Shown here one piece after another: positions 1 through 8,423 of a DNA stretch of 64,000 nt. A model generated the notes under the pieces. It was not told where the DNA came from. It saw nothing but the letters and a program-made list of their open reading frames with translations, and did not search any database. Numbering within the stretch: the stretch's first letter is position 1; each line of letters starts with the position of its first letter. The translations under genes were made by a program, and so were the position numbers. Location: the NCBI GenBank assembly GCA_017934275.1, contig JAGBJT010000008.1, positions 1 to 64,000 on the forward strand, read 5' to 3'. This stretch comes from Cardiobacteriaceae bacterium. Lineage in GTDB: Bacteria; Pseudomonadota; Gammaproteobacteria; Cardiobacteriales; Cardiobacteriaceae.

Positions 1-1
1 A

Positions 2-46
2 AGAGGGGTGAGCGGAAATATCGGAGTCCGTTATAATTTCAAATAA
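2..46 (+). CDS. 3' end of an outer-membrane beta-barrel protein (partial)
   Basis: The window opens inside a reading frame that runs 14 codons to a TAA stop. The end reads as alternating hydrophobic and polar residues finishing GVRYNFK, which resembles the last beta-strand of autotransporters and other outer-membrane barrels, where an aromatic residue near the C-terminus is the usual assembly signal. Most of the gene lies upstream of the window, so the subfamily cannot be named. A strong terminator follows about 85 bases later, consistent with a gene end here. The reading frame is seen; the barrel assignment is inference from a very short stretch. Confidence 0.45.
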   Translation, partial: RGVSGNIGVRYNFK

Positions 47-130
47 AGAACGGTAAAAATAAACCATAACAGCTGGAAATTATTAGCAGAAGATATACGG
101 TAAAATAATCAAACAGCTAAAAAATTTAAA

Positions 131-165
131 AAGCGAAAAGAAGAAATTCTTTTCGCTTTTTTTTG
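131..165 (+). terminator. Rho-independent terminator
   Basis: A perfect 11-bp stem (AGCGAAAAGAA with TTCTTTTCGCT) closes a GAAA loop and is followed by a run of eight T on the + strand. It would end transcription of the partial upstream gene. Confidence 0.85.
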
Positions 166-181
166 TTTGTTTTTAGAACCG

Positions 182-298
182 TTACATAAATTCCTGCAAA
201 ACTCGTCATTCTGAGCGAAGCGAAGAATCTAACTTACTGATTTGTAGAGATTCTTCGCCTACGGCTCAAAATGACGGGGGTTACAGGAATTTCTGTAA
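182..298. mobile_element. 117-bp MITE-like inverted-repeat element
   Basis: The element has nearly perfect terminal inverted repeats (TTACATAAATTCCTG against CAGGAATTTCTGTAA, 14 of 15 matching) and a large internal inverted repeat built on CGTCATTCTGAGCGAAG and its complement. The internal core resembles the 118-bp elements at 10570 and 23103, but the ends differ, so it is a relative and not a copy. I see no coding capacity and no clear target-site duplication. Between it and gltS (299-469) I see only AT-rich sequence that should hold the gltS promoter. Confidence 0.6.
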
Positions 299-469
299 GA
301 ATATGGAGGAAAAACTTAGAGATTGCCGCGCAATGACATCGGTAGTTGTAGAGCTATTGCACAGAAGATAAATCAGTCAAAATAAAAAATATCGTATAAA
401 AATGATAAAATAATTTTGAAAAAAATTGTCAGAAAATGACGATACATCATCAACAAATAGGGAAGATTT

Positions 470-1681
470 ATGAATTTACAACTTGATTTTTATGCCACAC
501 TGTTGGCGCTTGTCGGAGTGCTTTTGCTTGGACGCTTTATTATTTCCAAAAGTGAATTTTTAAGCTATTACAACATACCTGAACCAGTAGTCGGCGGCAT
601 TATTGTCGCCGTTATTTTGTTTTGTTTGTCGAAGTTCGGCGATATTTCTTTCGGCTTTGAAAGCGCAATGAAAGATCCACTTTTGCTTTCTTTTTATTCA
701 AGTATCGGTTTGAGTGCGGATTTTTCCTCCTTCAAAAAAGGCGGAAGAGTGCTGATTGGATTTTTGATAATCGTGAGCATTTTGCTGTTTTTCCAAAATC
801 TTGTTGCGGTCGGTGCGGCAATGGCGATGGGGCAAAATCCTGCGCTCGGACTTCTTGGCGGTTCAATCACGATGAGCGGCGGACACGGAACAGGGGCTGC
901 TTGGGCGGATACCTTCGTCAAAGCTCCGTATAACTTTGCCGCCTCCAACGAAGCGGCGATGGCAGCAGCGACTTTCGGATTGGTGATGGGCGGAATTATC
1001 GGCGGTCCAGTTGCGGCATATTTGATAAAAAAACACAACTTAAAACAAAACCACTTGCAAAATAAAGCAGAGGAAACCGTCTTCGAAGACCCAGAACGCG
1101 AGCGGCGCATCACGGCAATAACCTTCGTGGAAAGCTTGGCTCTGATTGCAACTTGCTTATTTATCGGCACAAAATTAGCGGCTTGGGTGAATTCCTTCGG
1201 TTTCAAGACTACGCTGCCGACTTTCGTTTATTGCTTGTTAGTCGGGGCAATTTTGCGTAACGGTTTGAATTTCAGCGGAATTCACAAGGTTTTCGACCGT
1301 GAAATTTCGGTGTTGGGGAATGTGAGTTTGTCATTATTTTTAGCATTCACGCTAATGACTTTGAATTTAGCTCAACTTGCGGCGATTGCACTACCGATGA
1401 CGATTATTTTGATTTTGCAAGTAGTAATGATGATTTTCTTTGCAATTTTTATAACTTTCCGTTTTTGCGGACGAGATTACGACGCGGCGGTTTTATCCGC
1501 TGGACATTGCGGTTTCGGGCTAGGTGCGACACCTACCGCGATTGCCAATATGCAAACCGTAACCGCGCATCACGGAATGAGCCATATGGCGTTTATCGTC
1601 GTGCCGTTAGTCGGTGCCTTTTTTATCGATTTGGTAAATGCGATTGTGATTTCCATCTTCGCACAATTACCGTTATGGTAA
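470..1681 (+). CDS. gltS: Sodium/glutamate symporter GltS
   Basis: Imports glutamate across the inner membrane driven by the Na+ gradient. The 403-aa length matches E. coli GltS (401 aa). The protein is hydrophobic throughout, with about ten membrane segments and the family's two glycine-rich loops: SGGHGTGAAW near residue 136 and GHCGFGLGATPTAIANM near 345, the inverted-repeat re-entrant loops that form the substrate and Na+ path. The ATG is preceded by an AGGGAAGA ribosome-binding site. It appears to be a single-gene unit, convergent with tatD, whose stop lies 28 bases beyond. Confidence 0.95.
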   Translation: MNLQLDFYATLLALVGVLLLGRFIISKSEFLSYYNIPEPVVGGIIVAVILFCLSKFGDISFGFESAMKDPLLLSFYSSIGLSADFSSFKKGGRVLIGFLIIVSILLFFQNLVAVGAAMAMGQNPALGLLGGSITMSGGHGTGAAWADTFVKAPYNFAASNEAAMAAATFGLVMGGIIGGPVAAYLIKKHNLKQNHLQNKAEETVFEDPERERRITAITFVESLALIATCLFIGTKLAAWVNSFGFKTTLPTFVYCLLVGAILRNGLNFSGIHKVFDREISVLGNVSLSLFLAFTLMTLNLAQLAAIALPMTIILILQVVMMIFFAIFITFRFCGRDYDAAVLSAGHCGFGLGATPTAIANMQTVTAHHGMSHMAFIVVPLVGAFFIDLVNAIVISIFAQLPLW

Positions 1682-1709
1682 AGAGTGCAGAAAATTATCT
1701 ATAACAGAG

Positions 1710-2486
1710 TTAAAAATTAAAAAATAATTTAGTGTTCTGATAAATTTTTTCAGCCAGAATATTTTCATCTTCCTCACGGCATTTAGCAATCATTTTGAGG
1801 ACTTCTGGAAGATATTCTGGCTTATTTATTTTTGGAGTAGGGCTTAAATTTTTCGGTGCAAGATATGGGGCATCGGTTTCGATTAGGAGTTTATTTTCTG
1901 GAATAAATTTGACAATTTCCCGTAAATTTTCACCGCGAGAGGGGTCGCATATCCAACCTGTAATACCGATATAAAAATCCTGACTTATTGCCCATTCAAG
2001 TTGATATTTATCTCCCGTAAAGCAATGCCAGACCGCATTTGTGAATTTCGCACGGTTAGTTTCCAAAATACGGCGGAAGTCGGTAAAGGCATTTCTTTCG
2101 TGTAAAAAAAGCGGTTTTTGAACTTCACTGGCAATTTCAATTTGATTGATAAAACATTTTTTCTGATTAGCCGCTAATGCGAAATTACGGAAATAATCAA
2201 GTCCTGTTTCACCAACAGCAAGGATTTTTTTATGCTGCAATAAAAGTAAATGCGCAGGAATAAAACTTGATTTCCAATCATTAGCGTGATGCGGATGAAA
2301 ACCGACGGTAGAGTATAAATTTTCTTCTACAAGACTGAGTTCTAAACCTTTTTCATTAGAAAATTTATCCGAGCCTGTGATGATGATTTCGCTTACACCG
2401 TAATTATTCGCTTCTCGGATTATTTCTTGATAATTATTAAGCAAAGATTTGCTACATAAATTGCAACCGATATCGATGAGTTTCAT
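1710..2486 (-). CDS. tatD: TatD-family metal-dependent 3'-5' DNase
   Basis: A 258-aa TIM-barrel amidohydrolase-type nuclease. The N-terminus reads MKLIDIGCNL, matching the DIGVNL form of true TatD and not the HxH of its paralogue YcfH. Further family blocks are visible: GFHPHH near 62, GETGLDYF near 93, FLHER near 128 and ETDAPYLAP near 204. TatD is a 3'-5' exonuclease linked to DNA repair under oxidative stress. It is not linked to tat genes here and is divergent from metG, with about 70 bases between the two starts that must hold both promoters. Confidence 0.88.
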   Translation of the reverse strand: MKLIDIGCNLCSKSLLNNYQEIIREANNYGVSEIIITGSDKFSNEKGLELSLVEENLYSTVGFHPHHANDWKSSFIPAHLLLLQHKKILAVGETGLDYFRNFALAANQKKCFINQIEIASEVQKPLFLHERNAFTDFRRILETNRAKFTNAVWHCFTGDKYQLEWAISQDFYIGITGWICDPSRGENLREIVKFIPENKLLIETDAPYLAPKNLSPTPKINKPEYLPEVLKMIAKCREEDENILAEKIYQNTKLFFNF

Positions 2487-2556
2487 AGAATTGTGTAAAA
2501 TAGTGTGAAATTTTTATTTATCTTACCATTAAATTAAGCAAAAGATTGGAAAAAAT

Positions 2557-4599
2557 ATGTCAAAGAGAAGAATTTTTGTTACAAGTGCTCTGCCTTACGC
2601 CAACGGTGCAATTCATTTAGGTCATATGGTCGAATATATTCAAACCGATATTTGGGTGCGATTTCAACAAATGCGCGGCAATGAATGTCATTATGTTTGC
2701 GCCGATGATTCGCACGGCACACCGATAATGATTAGAGCGGAAAAAGAGGGAATTACACCGCAGGAACTTATCGATAAAACAAAAAAAGAACATCAAAGAG
2801 ATTTTCAAGGTTTTTTGGTTAATCATCACAAATATCACTCCACTCACAGTGCGGAAAATAAGGAATTAACTTCCGATATTTATCTCAAATTAAAATCCTC
2901 TGGATTTATAAAAGAAGAGACAATTTCACAATCTTTTGACCCTGAAAAGCAAATGTTTTTGCCTGACAGATTTGTAAAAGGGGAATGCCCAAAATGCCAC
3001 GCCAAAGATCAATACGGTGATAATTGCGAAAATTGCGGCACAACTTATTCACCGACGGATTTAATCAATCCCTATTCGGTTTTAACGGGAGCTACTCCGA
3101 TTAAAAAAGAATCTTTGCATTACTTTTTCGACCTGCCAAAATTCGAAACAGAGTTGAAAAATTGGTTAAAGAGTGCAAATATTCAAGACACAATGCGTAA
3201 TAAATTGCAAGAATGGTTTATCGCTGGTTTGCAGGCTTGGGATATTTCTCGTGATGCACCGTATTGGGGATTTGAAATTCCTGAGGCGGAAAATAAATAT
3301 TTCTATGTTTGGCTTGATGCACCGATTGGATATTTTGCGGCGTTTAAGAATTTATGCGTTGAGAGAAATATTGATTTTGAGGAATTTATCAAGCCTGATA
3401 CTCAAACGGAACTTTATCATTTTATCGGCAAAGATATTGCATATTTCCATATGTTATTCTGGCCAGCAGTGCTAAAAGGGGCAAATATTAGACAGCCAAC
3501 AGGGGTGTTTTGCCACGGATTTTTAACCGTAAATGGTGAAAAAATGAGTAAATCTCGCGGCACATTTATCAAGGCAGAGACATACTTAAAGCACTTGCGA
3601 CCTGAATATTTAAGATATTACTTCGCATCAAAATTATCGGCAAAAGTTGAAGATATCGATTTGAATTTAGAAGACTTCCGTCAAAAGGTAAATTCTGATT
3701 TGGTCGGTAAATTGGTGAATTTAGCTAGCCGTTGCGCACCGTTCTTAACTCGCCTTGCAGGGAATAAATTAAGTTCAGAATTATCCGATAGAAGCCTGTT
3801 CGATTTATTTGCCGAGAAGTCGGAAATTATTGCGGATTATTACGAAAAACGAGAATATTCTTTCGCTATCAAAGAAATTATGAATTTAGCCGATAAAGCT
3901 AATGAATATATTGATGCTGAAAAACCTTGGGTGTTGGCAAAAGAGGAAAATAAAGCCGAAGAGGTGCAAAAAATTGCAACGATAGGGTTAAACGCTTTCC
4001 GCCAATTGATTATCTATTTGAAACCGATTTTGCCGCAAATCGCTAAAGATAGCGAAGAGTATCTCAAATGCGGTGAATTAAGTTGGGAAGATGTAAAAAA
4101 ACCATTTATCGATAAGGAATTAGGAATATTCAAAGCCTTGTTACAAAGAGTAGAAGAAAAACAAATTGCAGCAATCATCTCTGACAGTAAAGAAGATTTA
4201 AGTAAAGAGAATAATATCGGTAAAAAAACAGATAAGAAAAAAACAGCTGACAGTGTAGAAAATAATACGCCATCTGAAATTGCAATTGATGATTTCGCCA
4301 AACTCGATATCCGTATTGCAGAAGTATTAGAGTGCGAAAAAGTTGAAGGTTCGGATAAGCTTTTGAAGTTTAAGTTGAATGTCGGAGAATTAGGCGAAAA
4401 ACAAGTCTTCTCTGGTATCGCAAAATATCACCAACCCGAAGAATTACTCGGCAAATTAGTTGTGTATTTAGCAAATCTAAAACCGCGCAAAATGCGCTTC
4501 GGTATTAGTGAAGGAATGATTTTATCCGCCTCAAATGAAGAAAATTTGCAAGTGCTTCTAGCAAGCGGCAGAGCCAAAGCGGGAATGCGGATTTCTTGA
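2557..4599 (+). CDS. metG: Methionine--tRNA ligase
   Basis: Class I aminoacyl-tRNA synthetase that charges tRNA-Met in the cytoplasm. The HIGH-type motif is HLGH at residues 21-24 and the KMSKS loop is at about 329-333. The connective-peptide zinc knuckle is a CPKC...CENC pair near 144-160. The 680-aa protein carries the optional C-terminal EMAP-II-like tRNA-binding domain (from about 575, starting FAKLDIRIAEV), as in the dimeric E. coli enzyme. A K/E-rich linker precedes this domain. The downstream small gene starts 12 bases past the stop, so the two are probably cotranscribed. Confidence 0.97.
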   Translation: MSKRRIFVTSALPYANGAIHLGHMVEYIQTDIWVRFQQMRGNECHYVCADDSHGTPIMIRAEKEGITPQELIDKTKKEHQRDFQGFLVNHHKYHSTHSAENKELTSDIYLKLKSSGFIKEETISQSFDPEKQMFLPDRFVKGECPKCHAKDQYGDNCENCGTTYSPTDLINPYSVLTGATPIKKESLHYFFDLPKFETELKNWLKSANIQDTMRNKLQEWFIAGLQAWDISRDAPYWGFEIPEAENKYFYVWLDAPIGYFAAFKNLCVERNIDFEEFIKPDTQTELYHFIGKDIAYFHMLFWPAVLKGANIRQPTGVFCHGFLTVNGEKMSKSRGTFIKAETYLKHLRPEYLRYYFASKLSAKVEDIDLNLEDFRQKVNSDLVGKLVNLASRCAPFLTRLAGNKLSSELSDRSLFDLFAEKSEIIADYYEKREYSFAIKEIMNLADKANEYIDAEKPWVLAKEENKAEEVQKIATIGLNAFRQLIIYLKPILPQIAKDSEEYLKCGELSWEDVKKPFIDKELGIFKALLQRVEEKQIAAIISDSKEDLSKENNIGKKTDKKKTADSVENNTPSEIAIDDFAKLDIRIAEVLECEKVEGSDKLLKFKLNVGELGEKQVFSGIAKYHQPEELLGKLVVYLANLKPRKMRFGISEGMILSASNEENLQVLLASGRAKAGMRIS

Positions 4600-4610
4600 T
4601 TTTTTCAACA

Positions 4611-4844
4611 ATGAACGATAAAACTTATTTGCAAGCTGTAATGCAGGCACTGGAAGAAATTAAAAACGGTGAATATGAGGAGTTTGATAGAGTTGAAGAG
4701 ATGAGGGAAAGTCTTTTTAGCGATGAAGACGATGAGGAAACCGATTATTTTTACAGTGCAGAAAATCAGCAAAAAATTCTTGCAGCGATTAAACGCCTAG
4801 AACAAGGCGAATTTGTTGAATATTCACCGCCTCTTAATGAATAA
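4611..4844 (+). CDS. Small acidic protein, antitoxin-like, unknown function
   Basis: A 77-aa acidic protein I do not recognise. I chose ATG 4611; an in-frame TTG at 4596 would overlap the metG stop. Residues 12-22 (ALEEIKNGEYE) and 57-68 (AAIKRLEQGEFV) look like two copies of one short helix-turn motif, separated by a very acidic linker. Small acidic proteins of this build are often antitoxins, but the next gene is rimI and there is no toxin candidate. The stop overlaps the rimI start by one base (TAATG), suggesting translational coupling. Confidence 0.6.
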   Translation: MNDKTYLQAVMQALEEIKNGEYEEFDRVEEMRESLFSDEDDEETDYFYSAENQQKILAAIKRLEQGEFVEYSPPLNE

Positions 4845-5281
4845 TGGTATGTATCAAATATTCAGAAATTAGACGAGTTTTAAGTTTTGCAGAAGAAACC
4901 GTATGCGAAATAAAAAAACTGGCAGTCGAATGTGATGTTTATCCGCCCTCAAACGATGATTTTTTACTTTATGCGACTGATGATAATTATCTCGTCGGAT
5001 TTATTATTTGGCGAGAGATTTTACCTGAAATTGAGCTTTTATCTATTGCAGTTAGAAGAGAATATCGAGGGCAAAAAATAGGGCAAGAGTTGTTAAAAAT
5101 AGCGGATAGATATTGGAAAAAAAATGCTGATAAGGTATTTTTAGAGGTTCGAGAGAGTAATTTTGTTGCAAGTAATTTATATACGAAATTCGGTTTTCAA
5201 GAAATTGCACGGCGAGAAAATTATTACCCTACAAAAAATGGCAGAGAAGCGGCAATAATTATGTGTCGTGAATATAAATAA
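4844..5281 (+). CDS. rimI: Ribosomal-protein-alanine N-acetyltransferase RimI
   Basis: A 145-aa GNAT-fold enzyme that acetylates the N-terminal alanine of ribosomal protein S18. The acetyl-CoA loop is VRREYRGQKIGQELL, and the C-terminal part closely follows E. coli RimI: LEVRESNFVASNLYTKFGF followed by NYYPTKNGREAAIIM. That NYYPT block is diagnostic for RimI over generic GNATs. The start ATG overlaps the stop of the upstream small gene. No TsaB gene is next to it, unlike many genomes where tsaB-rimI are paired. Confidence 0.88.
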   Translation: MVCIKYSEIRRVLSFAEETVCEIKKLAVECDVYPPSNDDFLLYATDDNYLVGFIIWREILPEIELLSIAVRREYRGQKIGQELLKIADRYWKKNADKVFLEVRESNFVASNLYTKFGFQEIARRENYYPTKNGREAAIIMCREYK

Positions 5282-5282
5282 A

Positions 5283-5389
5283 TATAGTCGTTTCAATTCA
5301 AAATAAAACAAGGCAGCGAGCCGAAGACAGTATGCAGAATACGGCGAGGCGAAGCTAACGCAGTATTATTTTGAAGTGGAACGACTATA
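5283..5389 (+). mobile_element. 107-bp TATAGTCG repeat element, copy 1
   Basis: A non-coding element bounded by TATAGTCGTT and AACGACTATA, with longer imperfect inverted repeats (CAATTCAAAATAA against TTATTTTGAAGTG). The middle is a second inverted repeat around GGCGAGGCGAAGC. Copies occur at 12263-12369 (inverted), 20007-20111 and 63970-64000 (cut by the window end). It looks like a MITE or structured intergenic repeat. It separates rimI from prfC. Confidence 0.85.
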
Positions 5390-5420
5390 TATATACGAGA
5401 GAATATATAAAGGATAAATA

Positions 5421-7010
5421 ATGGCAGAAATATTATCGAATGATTGGCGTGATAGAAGAACATTTGCCATCATCAGCCACCCTGATGCAGGCAAAACCAC
5501 TTTAACCGAAAAGTTGCTTTTGTTCGGCGGTGCAATTCAAATGGCGGGCACGGTAAAAGGTCGCAAAGCAGCGCGGCACGCAACTTCGGACTGGATGCAG
5601 ATGGAGCAAGAGCGGGGAATTTCGGTTACCAGTTCCGCAATGCAGTTTCCTTATAAAGGCAAAGTTATAAATCTACTCGACACCCCAGGGCACGAGGACT
5701 TTTCGGAAGATACTTACCGCACTTTAACCGCCGTCGATTCCGCTTTAATGGTGATTGATTGCGCAAAAGGCGTGGAAGAGCGGACGATTAAATTGATGGA
5801 AGTCTGCCGTCTGCGTGATACTCCGATATTCTCTTTTATCAATAAACTAGACCGTGAAGGCAGAGAACCGCTAGAACTTTTAGATGAAGTAGAAAGAATA
5901 TTAAAAATCAAATGTGCTCCCGTTACTTGGCCAATCGGAATGGGTAGAAGTTTGAAAGGTGTATATCATTTAGAAAAAGATGCGGTTTATTTTTATGAAA
6001 CAGGTAAAAATTCTGTAATCAACAGTGGTGAAATTGTGCAGGGCTTGGATAACCAAAGATTGGAAGAATTATTGCCAGACAGTATTGCAGATTTTCGTGA
6101 AGAGATAGCTTTAATTAAGGAAGCAGGTAATAAATTTAACCGCGAAGAGTATCTAAAAGGAAAGCTCACACCCGTATATTTTGGTTCGGCGATTGCTAAT
6201 TTTGGCGTGCGAGAGATGTTAGATGATTTTGCCGAATTTGCACCGCCACCGCAAGCGAGAAATACCACCAGCCGTGCTATCAGCCCTGATGAGAAGAAAT
6301 TCAGCGGTTTTGTGTTCAAAATTCAAGCCAATATGGACCCCAAACACCGCGACCGTATTGCTTTTATGCGGATAAACTCTGGTGAATTCCATCCAGGGAT
6401 TAAATTAAAGCAAGTTCGTTTGAATAGAGAAGTCAAAATTCCCGAGGCTTTAACCTTTCTCGCAGCCGAAAGAGGACATACGGACAAGGCGGTTGCAGGC
6501 GATATTATTGGCATTCACAACCACGGAACGATTCGCATCGGTGATAGTTTTAGTGAAGGTGAGGATATTCAATTTACGGGGATACCTGATTTTGCCCCTG
6601 AATTATTCCGTCGAGCTCGTCTTAAAGATCCGTTAAAAATGAAGGCATTGCTCAAAGGTTTGGGCGAATTATGCGAAGAGGGGGCGACGCAATTTTTCAA
6701 ACCATTAAACGGTAATGACCTGATTTTAGGAGCGGTTGGTGTCCTGCAATTTGATGTAGTAAAACAGCGCTTGAATGATGAATACGGCATTCCTTGCGAA
6801 TTTGAAGCGGTTGCGGTAAATACCGCTCGTTGGATTGAATGCGATGACGAAAAATTATTAAAGCAATTTACGGATAAATTCAACGCCAATTTAGCTCTGG
6901 ATCATTACGGTCATTTGGTTTATATCGCACCAAGCCGAGTTAATCTGCAAATGACCCAAGAAAAATTCCCAGATGTGAGATTTTTACAAACAAGAGACCA
7001 TTTAAGTTGA
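5421..7010 (+). CDS. prfC: Peptide chain release factor 3
   Basis: A translational GTPase that removes RF1/RF2 from the ribosome after peptide release. The 529-aa length equals E. coli RF3. G motifs are intact: G1 HPDAGKTT near residue 20, the ISVTSS switch I block, G3 DTPGHEDF near 78 and G4 NKLD near 141. The C-terminal RF3 domains II and III follow. The start has a good AAGGA site. The stop overlaps the next start (TGATG), so the O-antigen-ligase-like gene is probably read from the same message. Confidence 0.97.
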   Translation: MAEILSNDWRDRRTFAIISHPDAGKTTLTEKLLLFGGAIQMAGTVKGRKAARHATSDWMQMEQERGISVTSSAMQFPYKGKVINLLDTPGHEDFSEDTYRTLTAVDSALMVIDCAKGVEERTIKLMEVCRLRDTPIFSFINKLDREGREPLELLDEVERILKIKCAPVTWPIGMGRSLKGVYHLEKDAVYFYETGKNSVINSGEIVQGLDNQRLEELLPDSIADFREEIALIKEAGNKFNREEYLKGKLTPVYFGSAIANFGVREMLDDFAEFAPPPQARNTTSRAISPDEKKFSGFVFKIQANMDPKHRDRIAFMRINSGEFHPGIKLKQVRLNREVKIPEALTFLAAERGHTDKAVAGDIIGIHNHGTIRIGDSFSEGEDIQFTGIPDFAPELFRRARLKDPLKMKALLKGLGELCEEGATQFFKPLNGNDLILGAVGVLQFDVVKQRLNDEYGIPCEFEAVAVNTARWIECDDEKLLKQFTDKFNANLALDHYGHLVYIAPSRVNLQMTQEKFPDVRFLQTRDHLS

Positions 7011-8407
7011 TGGAAAAATATAAAAAATTATTACCAACAGTGCAATTTTTAACGCTTAAAAATATAACTAACTTTGCATTTTTCATCTCATTTTTGCTAT
7101 GTTGGTTATTAGCTAGTGGTTATAACTATGGTTTGATTATTTTAAGCATAGCTGGAATTTGTTTAATGCTGAAAAATAACCCCATAGAGATAAAAAATTC
7201 GCGCTTAAACGATTTTTACCGTAAATATTATTCTCTTCTCATTATTCCGCTTTACCTAATTCTTTGGTATTGTCGAGATTTTGGGATAATTATGTGTTCT
7301 TTATTTGCTTTATACATATTACTCATAAATTATAAAACAAGCCGAAAATTTACTTCACAAAATAAATTTATATTGGCAGTCGTTTTATATTGCTTGTTAG
7401 AAAGTTTATTTGTGCAAATTCCCAACTATGAGTTAAGAGAATATAAAAATCTTCGAGTTATATTTTTAGTCGGTATTTTTGCTTTTTATTTATTTTTGCA
7501 TTATGCGCAGAAAATAGAAATTTTTATCAATGCAATTTCTGCGTTTCTCTTGGTTTCTTTTGTCTGTGTCTTTTATGCCAGAATATTTGCGCATATTCCA
7601 GTTGGAAAAGAATTTAATCACATTATTCACCACACGATATTTTCTAACCTTGTATTGTTGTTTTCCGCTTGTTTATTTTTACTAGCTGAAGATGTAAAAA
7701 ATAATCTCGCTAAATATTCATATTACGGAATTGCTGCGCTTGGACTATTTGCCGCGTTTTTATCAGGTGCGCGGGTGTCTTTGCTGGTATTACCAGTGCT
7801 TTTATTTTGGATTTTGATTTTTTCAAATAGCAAAAATAAGCGCAAAATTTTGTTTCTATTGGCGGCAATTGCGGCAATTTACGCTTGTTATTACGGGATT
7901 TTTTCTCTTTTTGAACTACATCGGCAATCGGTTTTATCGGATATCGTGAATTATTCGCAGGGAAATTCTTTAACCTCACAAGGTATGCGCCTTGAAATGT
8001 ATAAATGCGGTTTGCAGATTTTTGCGGACAAGCCGATTTTGGGTGGATATGTTGATAGCGATATTTATGTTTATTCCGCAAAAAATATTTGTAGTCCGCT
8101 ATTTTTGCGAATTGACTTTTTACATTTTCATAATGAATACATCGACCGTCTTGCCCGCACTGGAATAATTGGTTTTTTATTACAACTTACTTTCTTATTA
8201 CTTCCACTTTATTTTTATTCATCGATTTACCGTCAAAATAAAGCAAATAGATATGCGCAACTAGGAATAATTTTATGCTTCTGGGCGATGGTTATTTCCC
8301 TACCTGATGCGATGTTTTTTCACAAAATAAATTGGTCATTTGCAACGCTTTTACATTGCTATTTTGTTGCAAATATTTTGACAAATAAAAAATTAAAAAA
8401 GATGTGA
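7010..8407 (+). CDS. O-antigen ligase / Wzy_C family membrane protein
   Basis: A 465-aa very hydrophobic protein with about 11-12 membrane helices. It has one large periplasmic loop ending in the Wzy_C-type block HFHNEYIDRLARTGIIGF near residue 375, where the family's conserved histidine sits. Relatives include WaaL ligases, which join O-antigen or another polymer to lipid A-core, and PglL-type protein O-oligosaccharyltransferases. Sequence alone does not separate these. No sugar-polymer genes lie nearby. ATG 7010 overlaps the prfC stop; a TTG one codon earlier is an unlikely start. Confidence 0.8.
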   Translation: MEKYKKLLPTVQFLTLKNITNFAFFISFLLCWLLASGYNYGLIILSIAGICLMLKNNPIEIKNSRLNDFYRKYYSLLIIPLYLILWYCRDFGIIMCSLFALYILLINYKTSRKFTSQNKFILAVVLYCLLESLFVQIPNYELREYKNLRVIFLVGIFAFYLFLHYAQKIEIFINAISAFLLVSFVCVFYARIFAHIPVGKEFNHIIHHTIFSNLVLLFSACLFLLAEDVKNNLAKYSYYGIAALGLFAAFLSGARVSLLVLPVLLFWILIFSNSKNKRKILFLLAAIAAIYACYYGIFSLFELHRQSVLSDIVNYSQGNSLTSQGMRLEMYKCGLQIFADKPILGGYVDSDIYVYSAKNICSPLFLRIDFLHFHNEYIDRLARTGIIGFLLQLTFLLLPLYFYSSIYRQNKANRYAQLGIILCFWAMVISLPDAMFFHKINWSFATLLHCYFVANILTNKKLKKM

Positions 8408-8423
8408 AAGTAAAAAACATCAA

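Noticed and set aside
694-1206. Long open frame antisense to gltS
   Set aside because: It lies wholly inside a strongly conserved gene on the other strand and its translation is low-complexity; it is a shadow of the gltS codons.
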